DNA of 64,000 nt from Chryseobacterium sp. 36-9 (GTDB lineage Bacteria; Bacteroidota; Bacteroidia; Flavobacteriales; Weeksellaceae). This document shows, in pieces, positions 56,153-63,899 of the stretch (within the stretch, counting starts at the first letter, position 1; every line of letters begins with the position of its first letter). A program made the translations under genes and the position numbers. Below the pieces are notes generated by a model. The model did no database searches. It was given only the letters and a program-made list of their open reading frames with translations, and had not been told where the DNA came from. The stretch is taken from assembly GCA_001898785.1 (NCBI GenBank), contig MKVE01000030.1:7721-71720 (forward strand). Reading direction: 5' to 3'.

Positions 56153-56208
56153 CTTACTTTTGCCAAACCTCGCTTTTTACTGCTTTTTACCTCATTACCA
56201 AAAATCAT

Positions 56209-56243
56209 AAAACGGCTGTAAGGTCTTTATTTACAACCGTTTT
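56209..56243 (-). terminator. sucC terminator
   Basis: AAAACGGCTGTAA (56209-56221) and TTACAACCGTTTT (56231-56243) form a 13-bp stem with one mismatch. Read leftward, after sucC, it is followed by T-rich sequence. It marks the chromosomal side of the element boundary. Confidence 0.75.
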
Positions 56244-56299
56244 GCCTGTTGTTAATCTTTGATGTATTTTTACTGAAACTTTATTTTAAAATCTTAGTC

Positions 56300-57490
56300 T
56301 TAAGCTAAAACTTCTTTTACTTTATTTGCCGCTTCTTCAAGAGTGATTGCGGAATGGATCGGTAATCCGGCTTCATCAATTAATTGTTTAGCTTCAACAG
56401 CATTAGTTCCCTGTAATCTTACGATCAATGGAACAGGAAGACTTCCCATAGCATTGTAAGCGTCAACAACACCCTGAGCAACTCTGTCACATCTTACGAT
56501 TCCGCCGAAGATGTTGATTAGGATAGCTTTTACGTTCGGATCTCTAAGGATGATTCCGAAAGCAGTCTGAACTCTTTGTGCATCAGCAGTTCCACCAACA
56601 TCCAGGAAGTTAGCAGGATTTCCACCGGATAATTTGATGATATCCATCGTTGCCATTGCAAGACCAGCTCCATTTACCATACAAGCAACATTCCCGTCTA
56701 ACTTCACGAAGTTAAGACCGGCTTCACCAGCTTCAACATCCAATGGATCCTCTTCTCTTGTATCTCTTAGGGCAGCAAGATCTTTATGACGGAACAACGA
56801 ATTGTCATCCAGAGTTACTTTTGCATCTACAGCAATGATTTTGTCATCAGAAGTTTTCAAAACAGGATTGATCTCAAAAAGAGAAGCGTCAATTCCTATA
56901 TACGCATTATATAATGACGTGATGAATTTTGTAAATTCCTTAAAAGCATTACCCGAAAGACCTAGATTGAAAGCGATTTTTCTAGCCTGGAAAGGCTGAA
57001 GACCATAAGCTGCATCAATCACTTCTTTGTGGATCAGGTGCGGAGTTACTTCAGCAACATGCTCGATATCCATACCACCTTCGGTCGAATATACTACTGT
57101 ATTTTTTCCAAGAGCTCTGTCCAGAAGAATAGAAACATAAAATTCTTTAGTTTCAGATTCTCCAGGATAATATACATCTTCAGCTATCAAAACAGAGTTT
57201 ACTTTTTTACCTTCAGCAGAAGTTTGTGGAGTTACCAACTGCATTCCGATAATGTTGCCGGCATTTTCTTTAAGTTTGTCCATATTCGGAGAGAACTTAA
57301 CACCGCCACCTTTACCACGTCCGCCAGCGTGGATCTGAGCTTTTACAACCCAACCTTGTGCACCGGTTTCAGCAGTTAGTTTTTCGGCAGCAGCAACTGC
57401 CTCATCTACGTTGTTTGCAACAAAACCACGTTGGATATTAACCCCGTATTTTGCTAAAATCTCTTTTGATTGATACTCGTGAAGATTCAT
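56300..57490 (-). CDS. sucC: Succinate-CoA ligase (ADP-forming), beta subunit
   Basis: 396 residues of the TCA-cycle enzyme making ATP from succinyl-CoA. The ATP-grasp domain starts MNLHEYQSKEILAKYGV, with WVVKAQIHAGGRGKGGG and the metal ligands in LFEINPVLKT and VDAKVTLDDN. The CoA-ligase half has NGAGLAMATMDIIKLSGG, NIFGGIVRCDRVA and VRLQGTNAVEAKQLI. Length is standard. sucD is not adjacent. A -7 element TAAATTTG occurs on the minus strand at 57536-57529, about 40 bases before the ATG. Confidence 0.97.
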   Translation of the reverse strand: MNLHEYQSKEILAKYGVNIQRGFVANNVDEAVAAAEKLTAETGAQGWVVKAQIHAGGRGKGGGVKFSPNMDKLKENAGNIIGMQLVTPQTSAEGKKVNSVLIAEDVYYPGESETKEFYVSILLDRALGKNTVVYSTEGGMDIEHVAEVTPHLIHKEVIDAAYGLQPFQARKIAFNLGLSGNAFKEFTKFITSLYNAYIGIDASLFEINPVLKTSDDKIIAVDAKVTLDDNSLFRHKDLAALRDTREEDPLDVEAGEAGLNFVKLDGNVACMVNGAGLAMATMDIIKLSGGNPANFLDVGGTADAQRVQTAFGIILRDPNVKAILINIFGGIVRCDRVAQGVVDAYNAMGSLPVPLIVRLQGTNAVEAKQLIDEAGLPIHSAITLEEAANKVKEVLA

Positions 57491-57708
57491 AATATGTTTT
57501 GATTAATTTTTAAATTTTATAAGATTGACAAATTTAAGAAAAAGTGACGAATTACATTATATAATTGTCTGATTGAAATCAGTTTTCAAAATAATCTGAG
57601 TGTGACACTTATCAGTAGTTCTTATAGCCGGTAAAGTCGCTATCATTATTATGATTTGGAGAATTTATTCCGGATCTTACAATCATTATTCATATGGTTG
57701 CTGCCTCG

Positions 57709-57969
57709 TCAGTATGTTTTGCCAACTTCCTTACAAATATCCAAATATTCTTTCGGCATTTCTGATGAGAAATAATTGGTTTCAAAATACTCGTCGGAAT
57801 GTGGAATATAGATACTGTACTTTTTACTGAATGGAAATATCGGGATGAAAAACAACTCAAAATAATTTTTATAAACCGATACGATTGCGTTCATCATAAA
57901 ACCACTTTTCAGGACTTTACGCTGTTGTTGACCTACCAATTTGGTTTTGATTCCAAAAATGAAAAACAT
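57709..57969 (-). CDS. Zinc-ribbon-family-like small protein lacking the cysteines
   Basis: 86 residues. The start MFFIFGIKTK and the middle YFELFFIPIFPFSKKYSIYIP follow the pattern of the small zinc_ribbon_15-type proteins (MFFIFG, then LFFIPI-P, then YxxxCP), but the paired cysteines expected after the start and near the end are missing; the only Cys is near the C-terminus in LDICKEVG. It is either a derived member that lost zinc or a diverging pseudogene. It stands alone, downstream of the HMG-CoA reductase operon and in the same orientation. Confidence 0.6.
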   Translation of the reverse strand: MFFIFGIKTKLVGQQQRKVLKSGFMMNAIVSVYKNYFELFFIPIFPFSKKYSIYIPHSDEYFETNYFSSEMPKEYLDICKEVGKTY

Positions 57970-57979
57970 GTATTTCAGA

Positions 57980-58366
57980 TTAAAACTTTGTCTTCGTAAA
58001 ATAAAAAATCAGCATTCCCCAGCTTAGAATCATCAGTAAGCCTCCAAGCGGAGTGATCGGTCCTAAAAACTTGAGGTTGGCTCCCAAATAATCCTGCATG
58101 CTTAATCCATAGATACTGAAAGAAAACAGCATCGTCCCGAAAATCATCAGCCAGGAAATCCAGTTTTCTGTCTTGGTCTCAAACTTTAAAATGTAGCCTA
58201 CAATTAATAGGAAAAATGCAGCATACATTTGATATCTTACCCCTGTTTCAAAACTTTCCAGTCTTTCCACAGACAATATTTTCTTTAAAGCGTGCGCTCC
58301 GAAAGCTCCCAAAATTACAGAAAGCGTTCCGTAAGCAGCACCAAAGATCAACGTAATTGTTTTCAT
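57980..58366 (-). CDS. DUF423 family membrane protein
   Basis: 128 residues with four TM helices. LIFGAAYGTLSVILGAFGAHALKK at the N-terminus and the internal FETGVRYQMYAAFFLLIVG are the family hallmarks, as is GPITPLGGLLMILSW near the C-terminus. Inner-membrane protein of unknown function. Its ATG overlaps the stop of a 51-codon membrane ORF (ATGA), itself coupled to HMG-CoA reductase, so all three are one operon. Confidence 0.9.
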   Translation of the reverse strand: MKTITLIFGAAYGTLSVILGAFGAHALKKILSVERLESFETGVRYQMYAAFFLLIVGYILKFETKTENWISWLMIFGTMLFSFSIYGLSMQDYLGANLKFLGPITPLGGLLMILSWGMLIFYFTKTKF

Positions 58367-58518
58367 TTATAATTTAAAATCTTGAATATTAATGATATTG
58401 CTCCAATAGCAATGAAAATCCACGCGAATTTTTTATTTTGAGCAAAGCCCGGATTTTTCGTCAGTTTCAGAAAAATTCCGAAAGCCAGCATAAAAGCCGC
58501 CACAATAATTCCGAACAT
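58363..58518 (-). CDS. 51-residue membrane protein coupled to HMG-CoA reductase and DUF423
   Basis: A short ORF filling the gap between two genes. The ATG (58518-58516) shares its A with the TAA of the reductase gene, and its TGA overlaps the ATG of the DUF423 gene. The product has two hydrophobic helices (FGIIVAAFMLAFGIFLKL and FAWIFIAIGAISLIFKIL) around a polar turn with KNPGFAQNKK, a typical helical hairpin. The overlaps at both ends argue strongly that it is real. No function known. Confidence 0.75.
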   Translation of the reverse strand: MFGIIVAAFMLAFGIFLKLTKNPGFAQNKKFAWIFIAIGAISLIFKILNYK

Positions 58519-59846
58519 TACTGACCTCTCATTCTGTTAAACTCATTGATCACTTCGTGATGACTCACCGTTTTATCTTTGAAGTAGGTTACAAAATGCT
58601 GTTTTTCTTCTTCCGTTGCCCCCAATTGATTCAAAATATTCAATAAATGCATTTTCATATGACCTTTCTGAATTCCTGTGGTTACCAAAGAACGCAATGC
58701 TCCAAAATTCTGAGCAAGACCGGAAACCGCCAGAATGCTCATCAATTCCTGGGCAGAAGGCTTTCCAAGCAACGCTAAAGAGAATTTAACCAACGGATGA
58801 AGATTTGTCAAACCTCCTACAACACCAACAGAAATCGGAAGATCGATCCAGAATCTGAAAATTCCATTGTCGGTTGTACAGTGCGTTAAAGAAGAATATT
58901 TTCCGCTTCTCGCCGCATAAGCGTGCGCGCAGGCTTCCGTAGCCCTAAAATCATTTCCGGTAGCAATAACAACAGCGTCTACACCGTTCATAATTCCTTT
59001 ATTGTGAGTGGTAGCGCGGAAAGGTTCAATTTCAGCAATAGTTACCGCCTGCTTGAATTTCCAGGCAAATTCTTCATTGGAAATTCCGCTGTCATCTTTT
59101 AAATCTTCAATTTTACAGGAAACCTCAGCTCTTACGATACAATCCGGCGTAAAATTGGAAAGAATATTCATCACGATCTGCAAAGAATTCTTCTCTTCCT
59201 GCGAAAAATCTTCGCTTATCGCTACTTCCTGCTTCAATGTTTTCCCGAATTGTTCCAGACAGGAATTGATAAAATTGGCTCCCATAGAATCTACCGTATC
59301 AAAACTAGCTTTCAGCTGATAATAATTCGGCATTTCGGAAGTTTTGTCGACTAATTTTATATCTAAAATTCCGCCACCGCGGTTTCTCATATTCGCAGTA
59401 ATGTCGTTGGTAGCCTCAATTAGTTTCTTCTTTAAATTAAAGTTGAAAAAATGAAGCAGTTTATGAGGTTCAACATTAAAAATAAAGTGCGTATGACCTA
59501 ATTTTTCGTTGTTAATAATCGTTGTTTTAAAACCGCCTTTATCGATCCAGAATTTGGCAGCTTTGGAAGCCGCTGCAACAACTGAACTTTCTTCAACAGC
59601 CATTGGAAGCGCCAGAAGTTTTCCATCAATCAGGAAATTGGGGGCAATTCCGTAAGGCATATAAAAATTGGAAATCGTATTTTCCGAGAACTCTTCGTGA
59701 AGTTTTTGCAGATCGTGGTTGTTATTCCAATATTGTTGCAAAATCTGCTCGTAACTTCTGTCATTACTCAGGTATTCTGAAATAAGCCAGTCGATTTTTC
59801 TTTGTTTGGAAAGTTTTGAAAACCCTTCAACAGGTTGATGATTCAT
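58518..59846 (-). CDS. Hydroxymethylglutaryl-CoA reductase, degradative (class II) type
   Basis: 442 residues. Class II HMG-CoA reductase of the mevalonate route. The ENVIG-like active-site segment appears as PMAVEESSVVAAASKAAKFW near 85. MRNRGGGILDIKL, ANFINSCLEQF, and TTHNKGIMNGVDAVVIATGNDFRATEACAHAYA (substrate and cofactor region with catalytic Lys) follow. In flavobacteria, which use the mevalonate pathway, this class works in biosynthesis despite the name degradative. No other mevalonate genes are in the window. First gene of a three-gene leftward operon. Confidence 0.93.
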   Translation of the reverse strand: MNHQPVEGFSKLSKQRKIDWLISEYLSNDRSYEQILQQYWNNNHDLQKLHEEFSENTISNFYMPYGIAPNFLIDGKLLALPMAVEESSVVAAASKAAKFWIDKGGFKTTIINNEKLGHTHFIFNVEPHKLLHFFNFNLKKKLIEATNDITANMRNRGGGILDIKLVDKTSEMPNYYQLKASFDTVDSMGANFINSCLEQFGKTLKQEVAISEDFSQEEKNSLQIVMNILSNFTPDCIVRAEVSCKIEDLKDDSGISNEEFAWKFKQAVTIAEIEPFRATTHNKGIMNGVDAVVIATGNDFRATEACAHAYAARSGKYSSLTHCTTDNGIFRFWIDLPISVGVVGGLTNLHPLVKFSLALLGKPSAQELMSILAVSGLAQNFGALRSLVTTGIQKGHMKMHLLNILNQLGATEEEKQHFVTYFKDKTVSHHEVINEFNRMRGQ

Positions 59847-59915
59847 AGCAAAAATTTATGTTGGTAAAGATATAAATTTTAACACATTTTGTTGATAACT
59901 TAAGATATATAACTA

Positions 59916-59945
59916 TTGATTTTCGCATTAATGGAATTATTTTTG
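59916..59945 (+). promoter_or_regulatory. Bacteroidota-type promoter of the radical SAM operon
   Basis: TTG at 59916-59918, 19 bases, then TATTTTTG at 59938-59945 match TTG-N19-TAnnTTTG exactly, 47 bases before the ATG at 59992. Confidence 0.7.
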
Positions 59946-59991
59946 ACATTAATTTCTAAATTAATTCTACTCAAAAAACAACCCTCCAAAT

Positions 59992-61248
59992 ATGAACTTC
60001 GACCGCATAAAAGAAAAGCTCGAAATACTTGCAGATGCTGCTAAGTATGACGTTTCGTGTTCTTCCAGCGGCGGAAAAAGAAAGAATAATGGTGGTTTGG
60101 GTGACAGCTCAGCCAGCGGGATTTGTCACACTTATACGGAAGACGGACGTTGTGTCTCACTTCTCAAAATTCTTTTGACCAATCATTGTATTTACGATTG
60201 CATCTATTGTGTTTCCAGAAAATCCAATGATATCAAACGTGCAGCTTTTACAGTTGAAGAGGTTGTAGATTTAACTATTAGTTTTTACAGACGAAATTAT
60301 ATCGAAGGCTTATTTCTGAGTTCCGGAATTTTCAAAGATGCCGATACGACGATGGAACGTTTGGTTCGGGTGGCAAAAAAACTGAGAACTGAACATAACT
60401 TCAATGGTTATATTCATCTCAAATCGATTCCCGGAGCGAGTGACGATTTGATGAATGAAGCTGCACTTTACGCTGATCGACTTTCCGTAAACTTAGAAAT
60501 TCCAACTGAATCAGGGTTAAAATTATTGGCTCCTGATAAAAATCGCGAAGATATGCTTCAACCTATGCGAATTGTTCAGAAAGGAATTCAGCAATATAAA
60601 GATGAGAAGAAGATCATCAGAAGCACGCCAAAATTTGCTCCAGCCGGACAATCAACTCAAATGATTGTGGGCGCAACCAACGAAAATGACTTACAAATCA
60701 TCAAAGTGGCTGATCATTTTTATAAAAACTACGGAATGAAACGGGTTTATTACTCAGGTTATATTCCTGTGACTGTCGACAATCGCTTACCTGCTATTAC
60801 GGCCGAAGTTCCTGTTTTGAGAGAAAACCGTTTGTATCAATCAGATTGGCTGATGCGGTTCTATGGATTTAAAGCGGATGAAATTTTAGATTTCAATATG
60901 CCTTTTTTAGATTTGGAAGTTGATCCAAAATTAAGCTGGGCGTTGCGGCATCTCGACCAATTTCCTGTTAATCTTCAAACCGCAGATTATAAAATGATTC
61001 TCAGAATTCCGGGAATTGGTGTGAAAACAGCACAGAAAATTTTAAGCGCAAGACAATTTCAGGTTTTGACAATTGACCACCTTAAAAAACTCGGAGCAGC
61101 GGTCAACCGTGCTAAATATTTTATTGATTTTACATATGGAAATCCATTTCTGAAACACTTAACTGATTTGAATTTGAGAAAATTAATTCTCAGTGGCAGT
61201 CAGTCAAAATTTCAGAATCAGTTTTCTCAGCAATTGACTTTGTTTTAA
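59992..61248 (+). CDS. Putative DNA modification/repair radical SAM protein (TIGR03916 type)
   Basis: 418 residues. The radical SAM cluster motif is CIYDCIYC (Cys-x3-Cys-x2-Cys) near residue 62-70 in LLTNHCIYDCIYCVSRKSND. A barrel follows with GLFLSSGIFKDADTTMERL and IPTESGLKLLAPDKNREDML. A C-terminal helix-hairpin-helix DNA-binding segment (ILRIPGIGVKTAQKILSARQ) lies near 340-360. It is found next to a TIGR03915 protein, as here, 5 bases downstream. The exact reaction is unknown; a nucleic-acid substrate is inferred from the HhH. Confidence 0.92.
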   Translation: MNFDRIKEKLEILADAAKYDVSCSSSGGKRKNNGGLGDSSASGICHTYTEDGRCVSLLKILLTNHCIYDCIYCVSRKSNDIKRAAFTVEEVVDLTISFYRRNYIEGLFLSSGIFKDADTTMERLVRVAKKLRTEHNFNGYIHLKSIPGASDDLMNEAALYADRLSVNLEIPTESGLKLLAPDKNREDMLQPMRIVQKGIQQYKDEKKIIRSTPKFAPAGQSTQMIVGATNENDLQIIKVADHFYKNYGMKRVYYSGYIPVTVDNRLPAITAEVPVLRENRLYQSDWLMRFYGFKADEILDFNMPFLDLEVDPKLSWALRHLDQFPVNLQTADYKMILRIPGIGVKTAQKILSARQFQVLTIDHLKKLGAAVNRAKYFIDFTYGNPFLKHLTDLNLRKLILSGSQSKFQNQFSQQLTLF

Positions 61249-61253
61249 TTAAA

Positions 61254-62018
61254 ATGACAACACTTCTCTACGACGGAACTTTCGACGGACTTTTCACTGC
61301 GATATTCGAAGTGTTTGAATATCGTTATCAGGATGCGGAAATCAGAAACAGAGAAAATTTCCAGCAGGAAAATATGTTTGCGGAGATTCACGAAGTTGTT
61401 ACCCAACAGGAAAAATCGGAAAGAGTTCTCAATAAATTAGAAAAAAGCATTGGAAAGTCTGGAATTAATGATTTGCTGAGAGTTTATCTTTCCGAAGATT
61501 TAGAATTAGAACAATTGATTTTTTCTGCCGTAAAACAATCCATCAAACATCCAAACGAAAACATTCTTCAAAATTTTGCCAACGATGATATTCTGAAAAT
61601 CGCTAAAATCTGCAAATCCGTCAGTCGGGAAAGACACAGGATGACAGCTTTTATAAGGTTCGAGAAAATGCAGGATGATATTTATTTCGCGAAGATTGAC
61701 CCGGATTTCAATGTTTTGCCATTGATTCGGAAACATTTCAAAGACCGATATGCAGACCAAAAATGGATGATTTATGACCTGAGAAGACATTACGGATTGT
61801 TCTACGATTTGGAAAACTGCGACTTTTTTTATCCCGACGAAAAACTGAATCTCAACTTGTACCAAGAAAAATTCCACGACGAGGAGAAGAGATACCAAAC
61901 GCTGTGGCAAAGCTATTTTACAAAAACCAACATCAGGGAACGGAAAAATGCAAAGCTCCACATCCAGCACGTCCCGAAACGTTATTGGAAATATTTAACC
62001 GAGAAATACAATTCTTAA
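61254..62018 (+). CDS. TIGR03915 family putative DNA repair protein
   Basis: 254 residues, starting TTLLYDGTFDGLFTAIFEVFEY, the family signature. VSRERHRMTAFIRFEKMQDDIYFAKIDPDFNVLP and FKDRYADQKWMIYDLRRHYGLFYD are its conserved core, and the end has HIQHVPKRYWKYLTEK. It is co-transcribed with the radical SAM gene. In other genomes the pair may be joined by a uracil-DNA-glycosylase-like domain; here that domain is absent from this 254-residue form. Confidence 0.9.
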   Translation: MTTLLYDGTFDGLFTAIFEVFEYRYQDAEIRNRENFQQENMFAEIHEVVTQQEKSERVLNKLEKSIGKSGINDLLRVYLSEDLELEQLIFSAVKQSIKHPNENILQNFANDDILKIAKICKSVSRERHRMTAFIRFEKMQDDIYFAKIDPDFNVLPLIRKHFKDRYADQKWMIYDLRRHYGLFYDLENCDFFYPDEKLNLNLYQEKFHDEEKRYQTLWQSYFTKTNIRERKNAKLHIQHVPKRYWKYLTEKYNS

Positions 62019-62058
62019 CTTACATCAATGTGAGAAGAATGTAAGTGGTCTAAATTTG
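62018..62058 (+). promoter_or_regulatory. YceI promoter with palindromic operator
   Basis: ACTTACAT (62018-62025) and ATGTAAGT (62039-62046) form an 8-bp dyad with a 13-base spacer. The -7 element TAAATTTG starts 5 bases later at 62051. The operator would thus cover the -33 region. ACTTACA-type half sites resemble those of HxlR-type repressors, as far as I recall. Confidence 0.5.
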
Positions 62059-62089
62059 CATCATAATTAACAACAAAATATTAAAAATT

Positions 62090-62599
62090 ATGGCAACTAA
62101 ATGGTTATTGGACCCAACGCATAGCGAAATCACTTTCAAAGTAAAACACTTGATGATTTCCAACGTAAAAGGAGAATTCACAACTTTCAACGCAGAGATT
62201 GATGCGGAAGATGATACTTTCGCCAACGCAAAAGTTACAGCTTTCATTGATACGGATTCTATTTTCACCAACAACACAGACCGTGACAATCACCTGAAAT
62301 CAGCAGATTTCTTCAATGCAGAAGCCAACCCGAAAATCACTTTCGAAGCTTCTACTTTGAACGGCGATGTAACAGGAAACCTGACATTGAACGGCATCAC
62401 TAAAGAAATCACTTTGGACGTAGATTTCGGTGGTGTGAATGTTGACCCTTGGGGAAATACCAAAGCAGGTTTCTCTTTCGAAGGGAAAATCAAAAGAAGC
62501 GACTTCGGTTTGACCTGGAATGCAGCTTTGGAAACAGGCGGTGTAATGGTAAGCGAAGAAGTAAAAATTGCAGGCGAATTGCAGTTTGTAAAACAATAA
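62090..62599 (+). CDS. YceI family lipocalin-like protein, cytoplasmic form
   Basis: 169 residues forming an antiparallel beta barrel that binds isoprenoid-type lipids in characterised members. It begins ATKWLLDPTHSEITFKVKHLMISNVKG, has DRDNHLKSADFFNAEANPKITF in the middle and ends with the family strand GVMVSEEVKIAGELQFVK. No signal peptide is present, unlike periplasmic YceI. It is a single gene with a well-placed operator upstream and a terminator downstream. Confidence 0.93.
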   Translation: MATKWLLDPTHSEITFKVKHLMISNVKGEFTTFNAEIDAEDDTFANAKVTAFIDTDSIFTNNTDRDNHLKSADFFNAEANPKITFEASTLNGDVTGNLTLNGITKEITLDVDFGGVNVDPWGNTKAGFSFEGKIKRSDFGLTWNAALETGGVMVSEEVKIAGELQFVKQ

Positions 62600-62633
62600 A
62601 AGAATACAATAGTATTTATAGTTTGAGTTTTTT

Positions 62634-62668
62634 AAAGTATAAACAGAGTTCGCTTTGTTTATACTTTT
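62634..62668 (+). terminator. yceI-like gene terminator
   Basis: AAAGTATAAACA (62634-62645) and TGTTTATACTTT (62656-62667) form a 12-bp stem and run into T residues. Confidence 0.88.
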
Positions 62669-62690
62669 TTTGATTTTGAGAATAATTATT

Positions 62691-62771
62691 TGGGCAGCTT
62701 TATCCGTCCTCCGTTCCCGCTTTTTTCTTTTTTGATAAAAAAAGAAAAAGAGCTCCACTCAGGCCGGGCTG
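62691..62771. repeat. Intergenic repeat-like element with poly-T/poly-A hairpin
   Basis: A G+C-rich frame (GGGCAGC ... GGGCTGC) surrounds a hairpin whose arms are almost pure T then almost pure A (about 62719-62750). It resembles, from memory, intergenic elements common in Chryseobacterium. Between 62772 and 62947 I see only the leader of the next gene. Confidence 0.45.
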
Positions 62772-62947
62772 CAGATTCAACATAAAAACAACATTTGCCA
62801 AAAAAATCGGAGATTTAAAAACTTAATTGTCCTTATGTGACTTTTGTGGTTTAAAACAATCAACCTAAGTGTGAAAAGAACAGCTCAATCAGCCAAATCT
62901 GCGAGAAATTAAAATACTTTTTACAATATACATTAATACATTTCACA

Positions 62948-63775
62948 ATGAATCTCAACGACCTTTCAAAAATATCTGACAACTTCCTAACCACAGAAAA
63001 AATGCCGGTTCTGTTTTTAGGACACGGCTCCCCTATGAATGCTATCGAAGAGAATGTTTTTGTTCAGGGATTCAGGAATATCAGCAAAGAAATCCCAAAA
63101 CCCAATGCAATCATTTGTATTTCTGCGCATTGGTTTACGAACGGAACTTTTGTAACAGCGATGGATATGCCGAAAACAATTCACGATTTTTACGGTTTCC
63201 CAAAAGAACTGTTCGACGTACAATACCCGGCAAAAGGAAGTCCCGAATTGGCTAAAGAAACTTCGGAACTACTCGCTCCGGTTTTGGTGGAAGAAGACCA
63301 TAATTGGGGATTGGACCACGGTGCCTGGTCGGTTCTCAGACATCTTTATCCCGATGCGGATATTCCGGTTATCCAGTTGAGTATCGATTATACAAAACCA
63401 CCTCAATATCATTTTGATTTGGCAAAAAAATTATCCAGACTTCGTGAGAAAGGAATCCTGATTATCGGGAGCGGAAACATTGTCCATAATCTACGATTGA
63501 TTGACTGGAAAAATATTGATACAGTTGGTGCAGGCTGGGATTGGGCGATAGAGGCAAGAGAAAAGACCAACAATTGGCTTTTGGACGGCGATTTTCAAAA
63601 ATTGATTGATTATCAAAAACAAGGTTCGTTTTTGCAATATGCGGTTCCGACACCAGACCATTTTCTACCAATGATTTATAATCTCGGACTGAAAGAAAAA
63701 TCGGAAGAATTATCATTATTCAATGACTCGCTGATTGGTGGTTCATTGAGTATGACATCGATAAGGATTGGTTGA
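62948..63775 (+). CDS. Extradiol dioxygenase, YgiD/DOPA 4,5-dioxygenase type
   Basis: 275 residues of the class III extradiol ring-cleavage (LigB) fold. The metal-binding His residues are in FLGHGSPMNAI (about 25-35), ISAHWFTNGTFV (near 60) and in the C-terminal VPTPDHFLP region. GLDHGAWSVLRHLYPDADIPV and LIIGSGNIVHNL are conserved family blocks. It cleaves catechols such as DOPA in the characterised E. coli and plant members; the natural substrate here is unknown. No partner gene is adjacent. Confidence 0.9.
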   Translation: MNLNDLSKISDNFLTTEKMPVLFLGHGSPMNAIEENVFVQGFRNISKEIPKPNAIICISAHWFTNGTFVTAMDMPKTIHDFYGFPKELFDVQYPAKGSPELAKETSELLAPVLVEEDHNWGLDHGAWSVLRHLYPDADIPVIQLSIDYTKPPQYHFDLAKKLSRLREKGILIIGSGNIVHNLRLIDWKNIDTVGAGWDWAIEAREKTNNWLLDGDFQKLIDYQKQGSFLQYAVPTPDHFLPMIYNLGLKEKSEELSLFNDSLIGGSLSMTSIRIG

Positions 63776-63789
63776 TTTAAATTTCAGAG

Positions 63790-63899
63790 TTTGTCATTTT
63801 GAGCGAAAGGAAGTGAAGCCGAAAAATCTCTAATTTCTAAATTTTCAAAAGATTCTTCATTACATAATGCTTTGCAAAATTCCAATCAGAATGACAAAA
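63790..63899. repeat. Intergenic repeat with TTTGTCATT / AATGACAAA ends
   Basis: The element begins GTTTGTCATTTTGAGCG and ends AGAATGACAAA, with AAAAATCTC and AGATTCTTC inside as secondary arms. This layout is common between genes in Bacteroidota (recollection). It shares its ends with the element at 8041-8094. The last 100 bases of the window show no gene. Confidence 0.6.

Larger units (their letters stand above)
41764..56192. mobile_element. Integrated mobilizable element (CTnDOT-like integrase and mob genes, no transfer machinery)
   Basis: A block of about 14.4 kb sits between two chromosomal terminators (mscS at 41721-41750, sucC-side at 56209-56243). It carries an IntDOT-like integrase, two excisionase-like HTH genes, a DUF3408 protein, MobA and a relaxase at its right half, and a six-gene chaperone/kinase cargo operon at its left half. 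No coupling protein or type IV secretion gene is seen, so it would need a helper element to move. The exact ends are not determined. Similar short sequences occur near both ends: AGGTAAAAGCTGTA at 41764 with an inverted relative at 56178-56192, and the GTAAC pairs. The stated limits are approximate. Confidence 0.8.

Noticed and set aside
41747-56290. 11-base direct repeat TTTATTTTAAA flanking the mobile element
   Set aside because: It is AT-only and expected by chance here, and would place the sucC terminator inside the element.
57029-57379. 116-codon frame antisense to sucC
   Set aside because: Fully inside sucC, which is certain by motif; no protein-like features.
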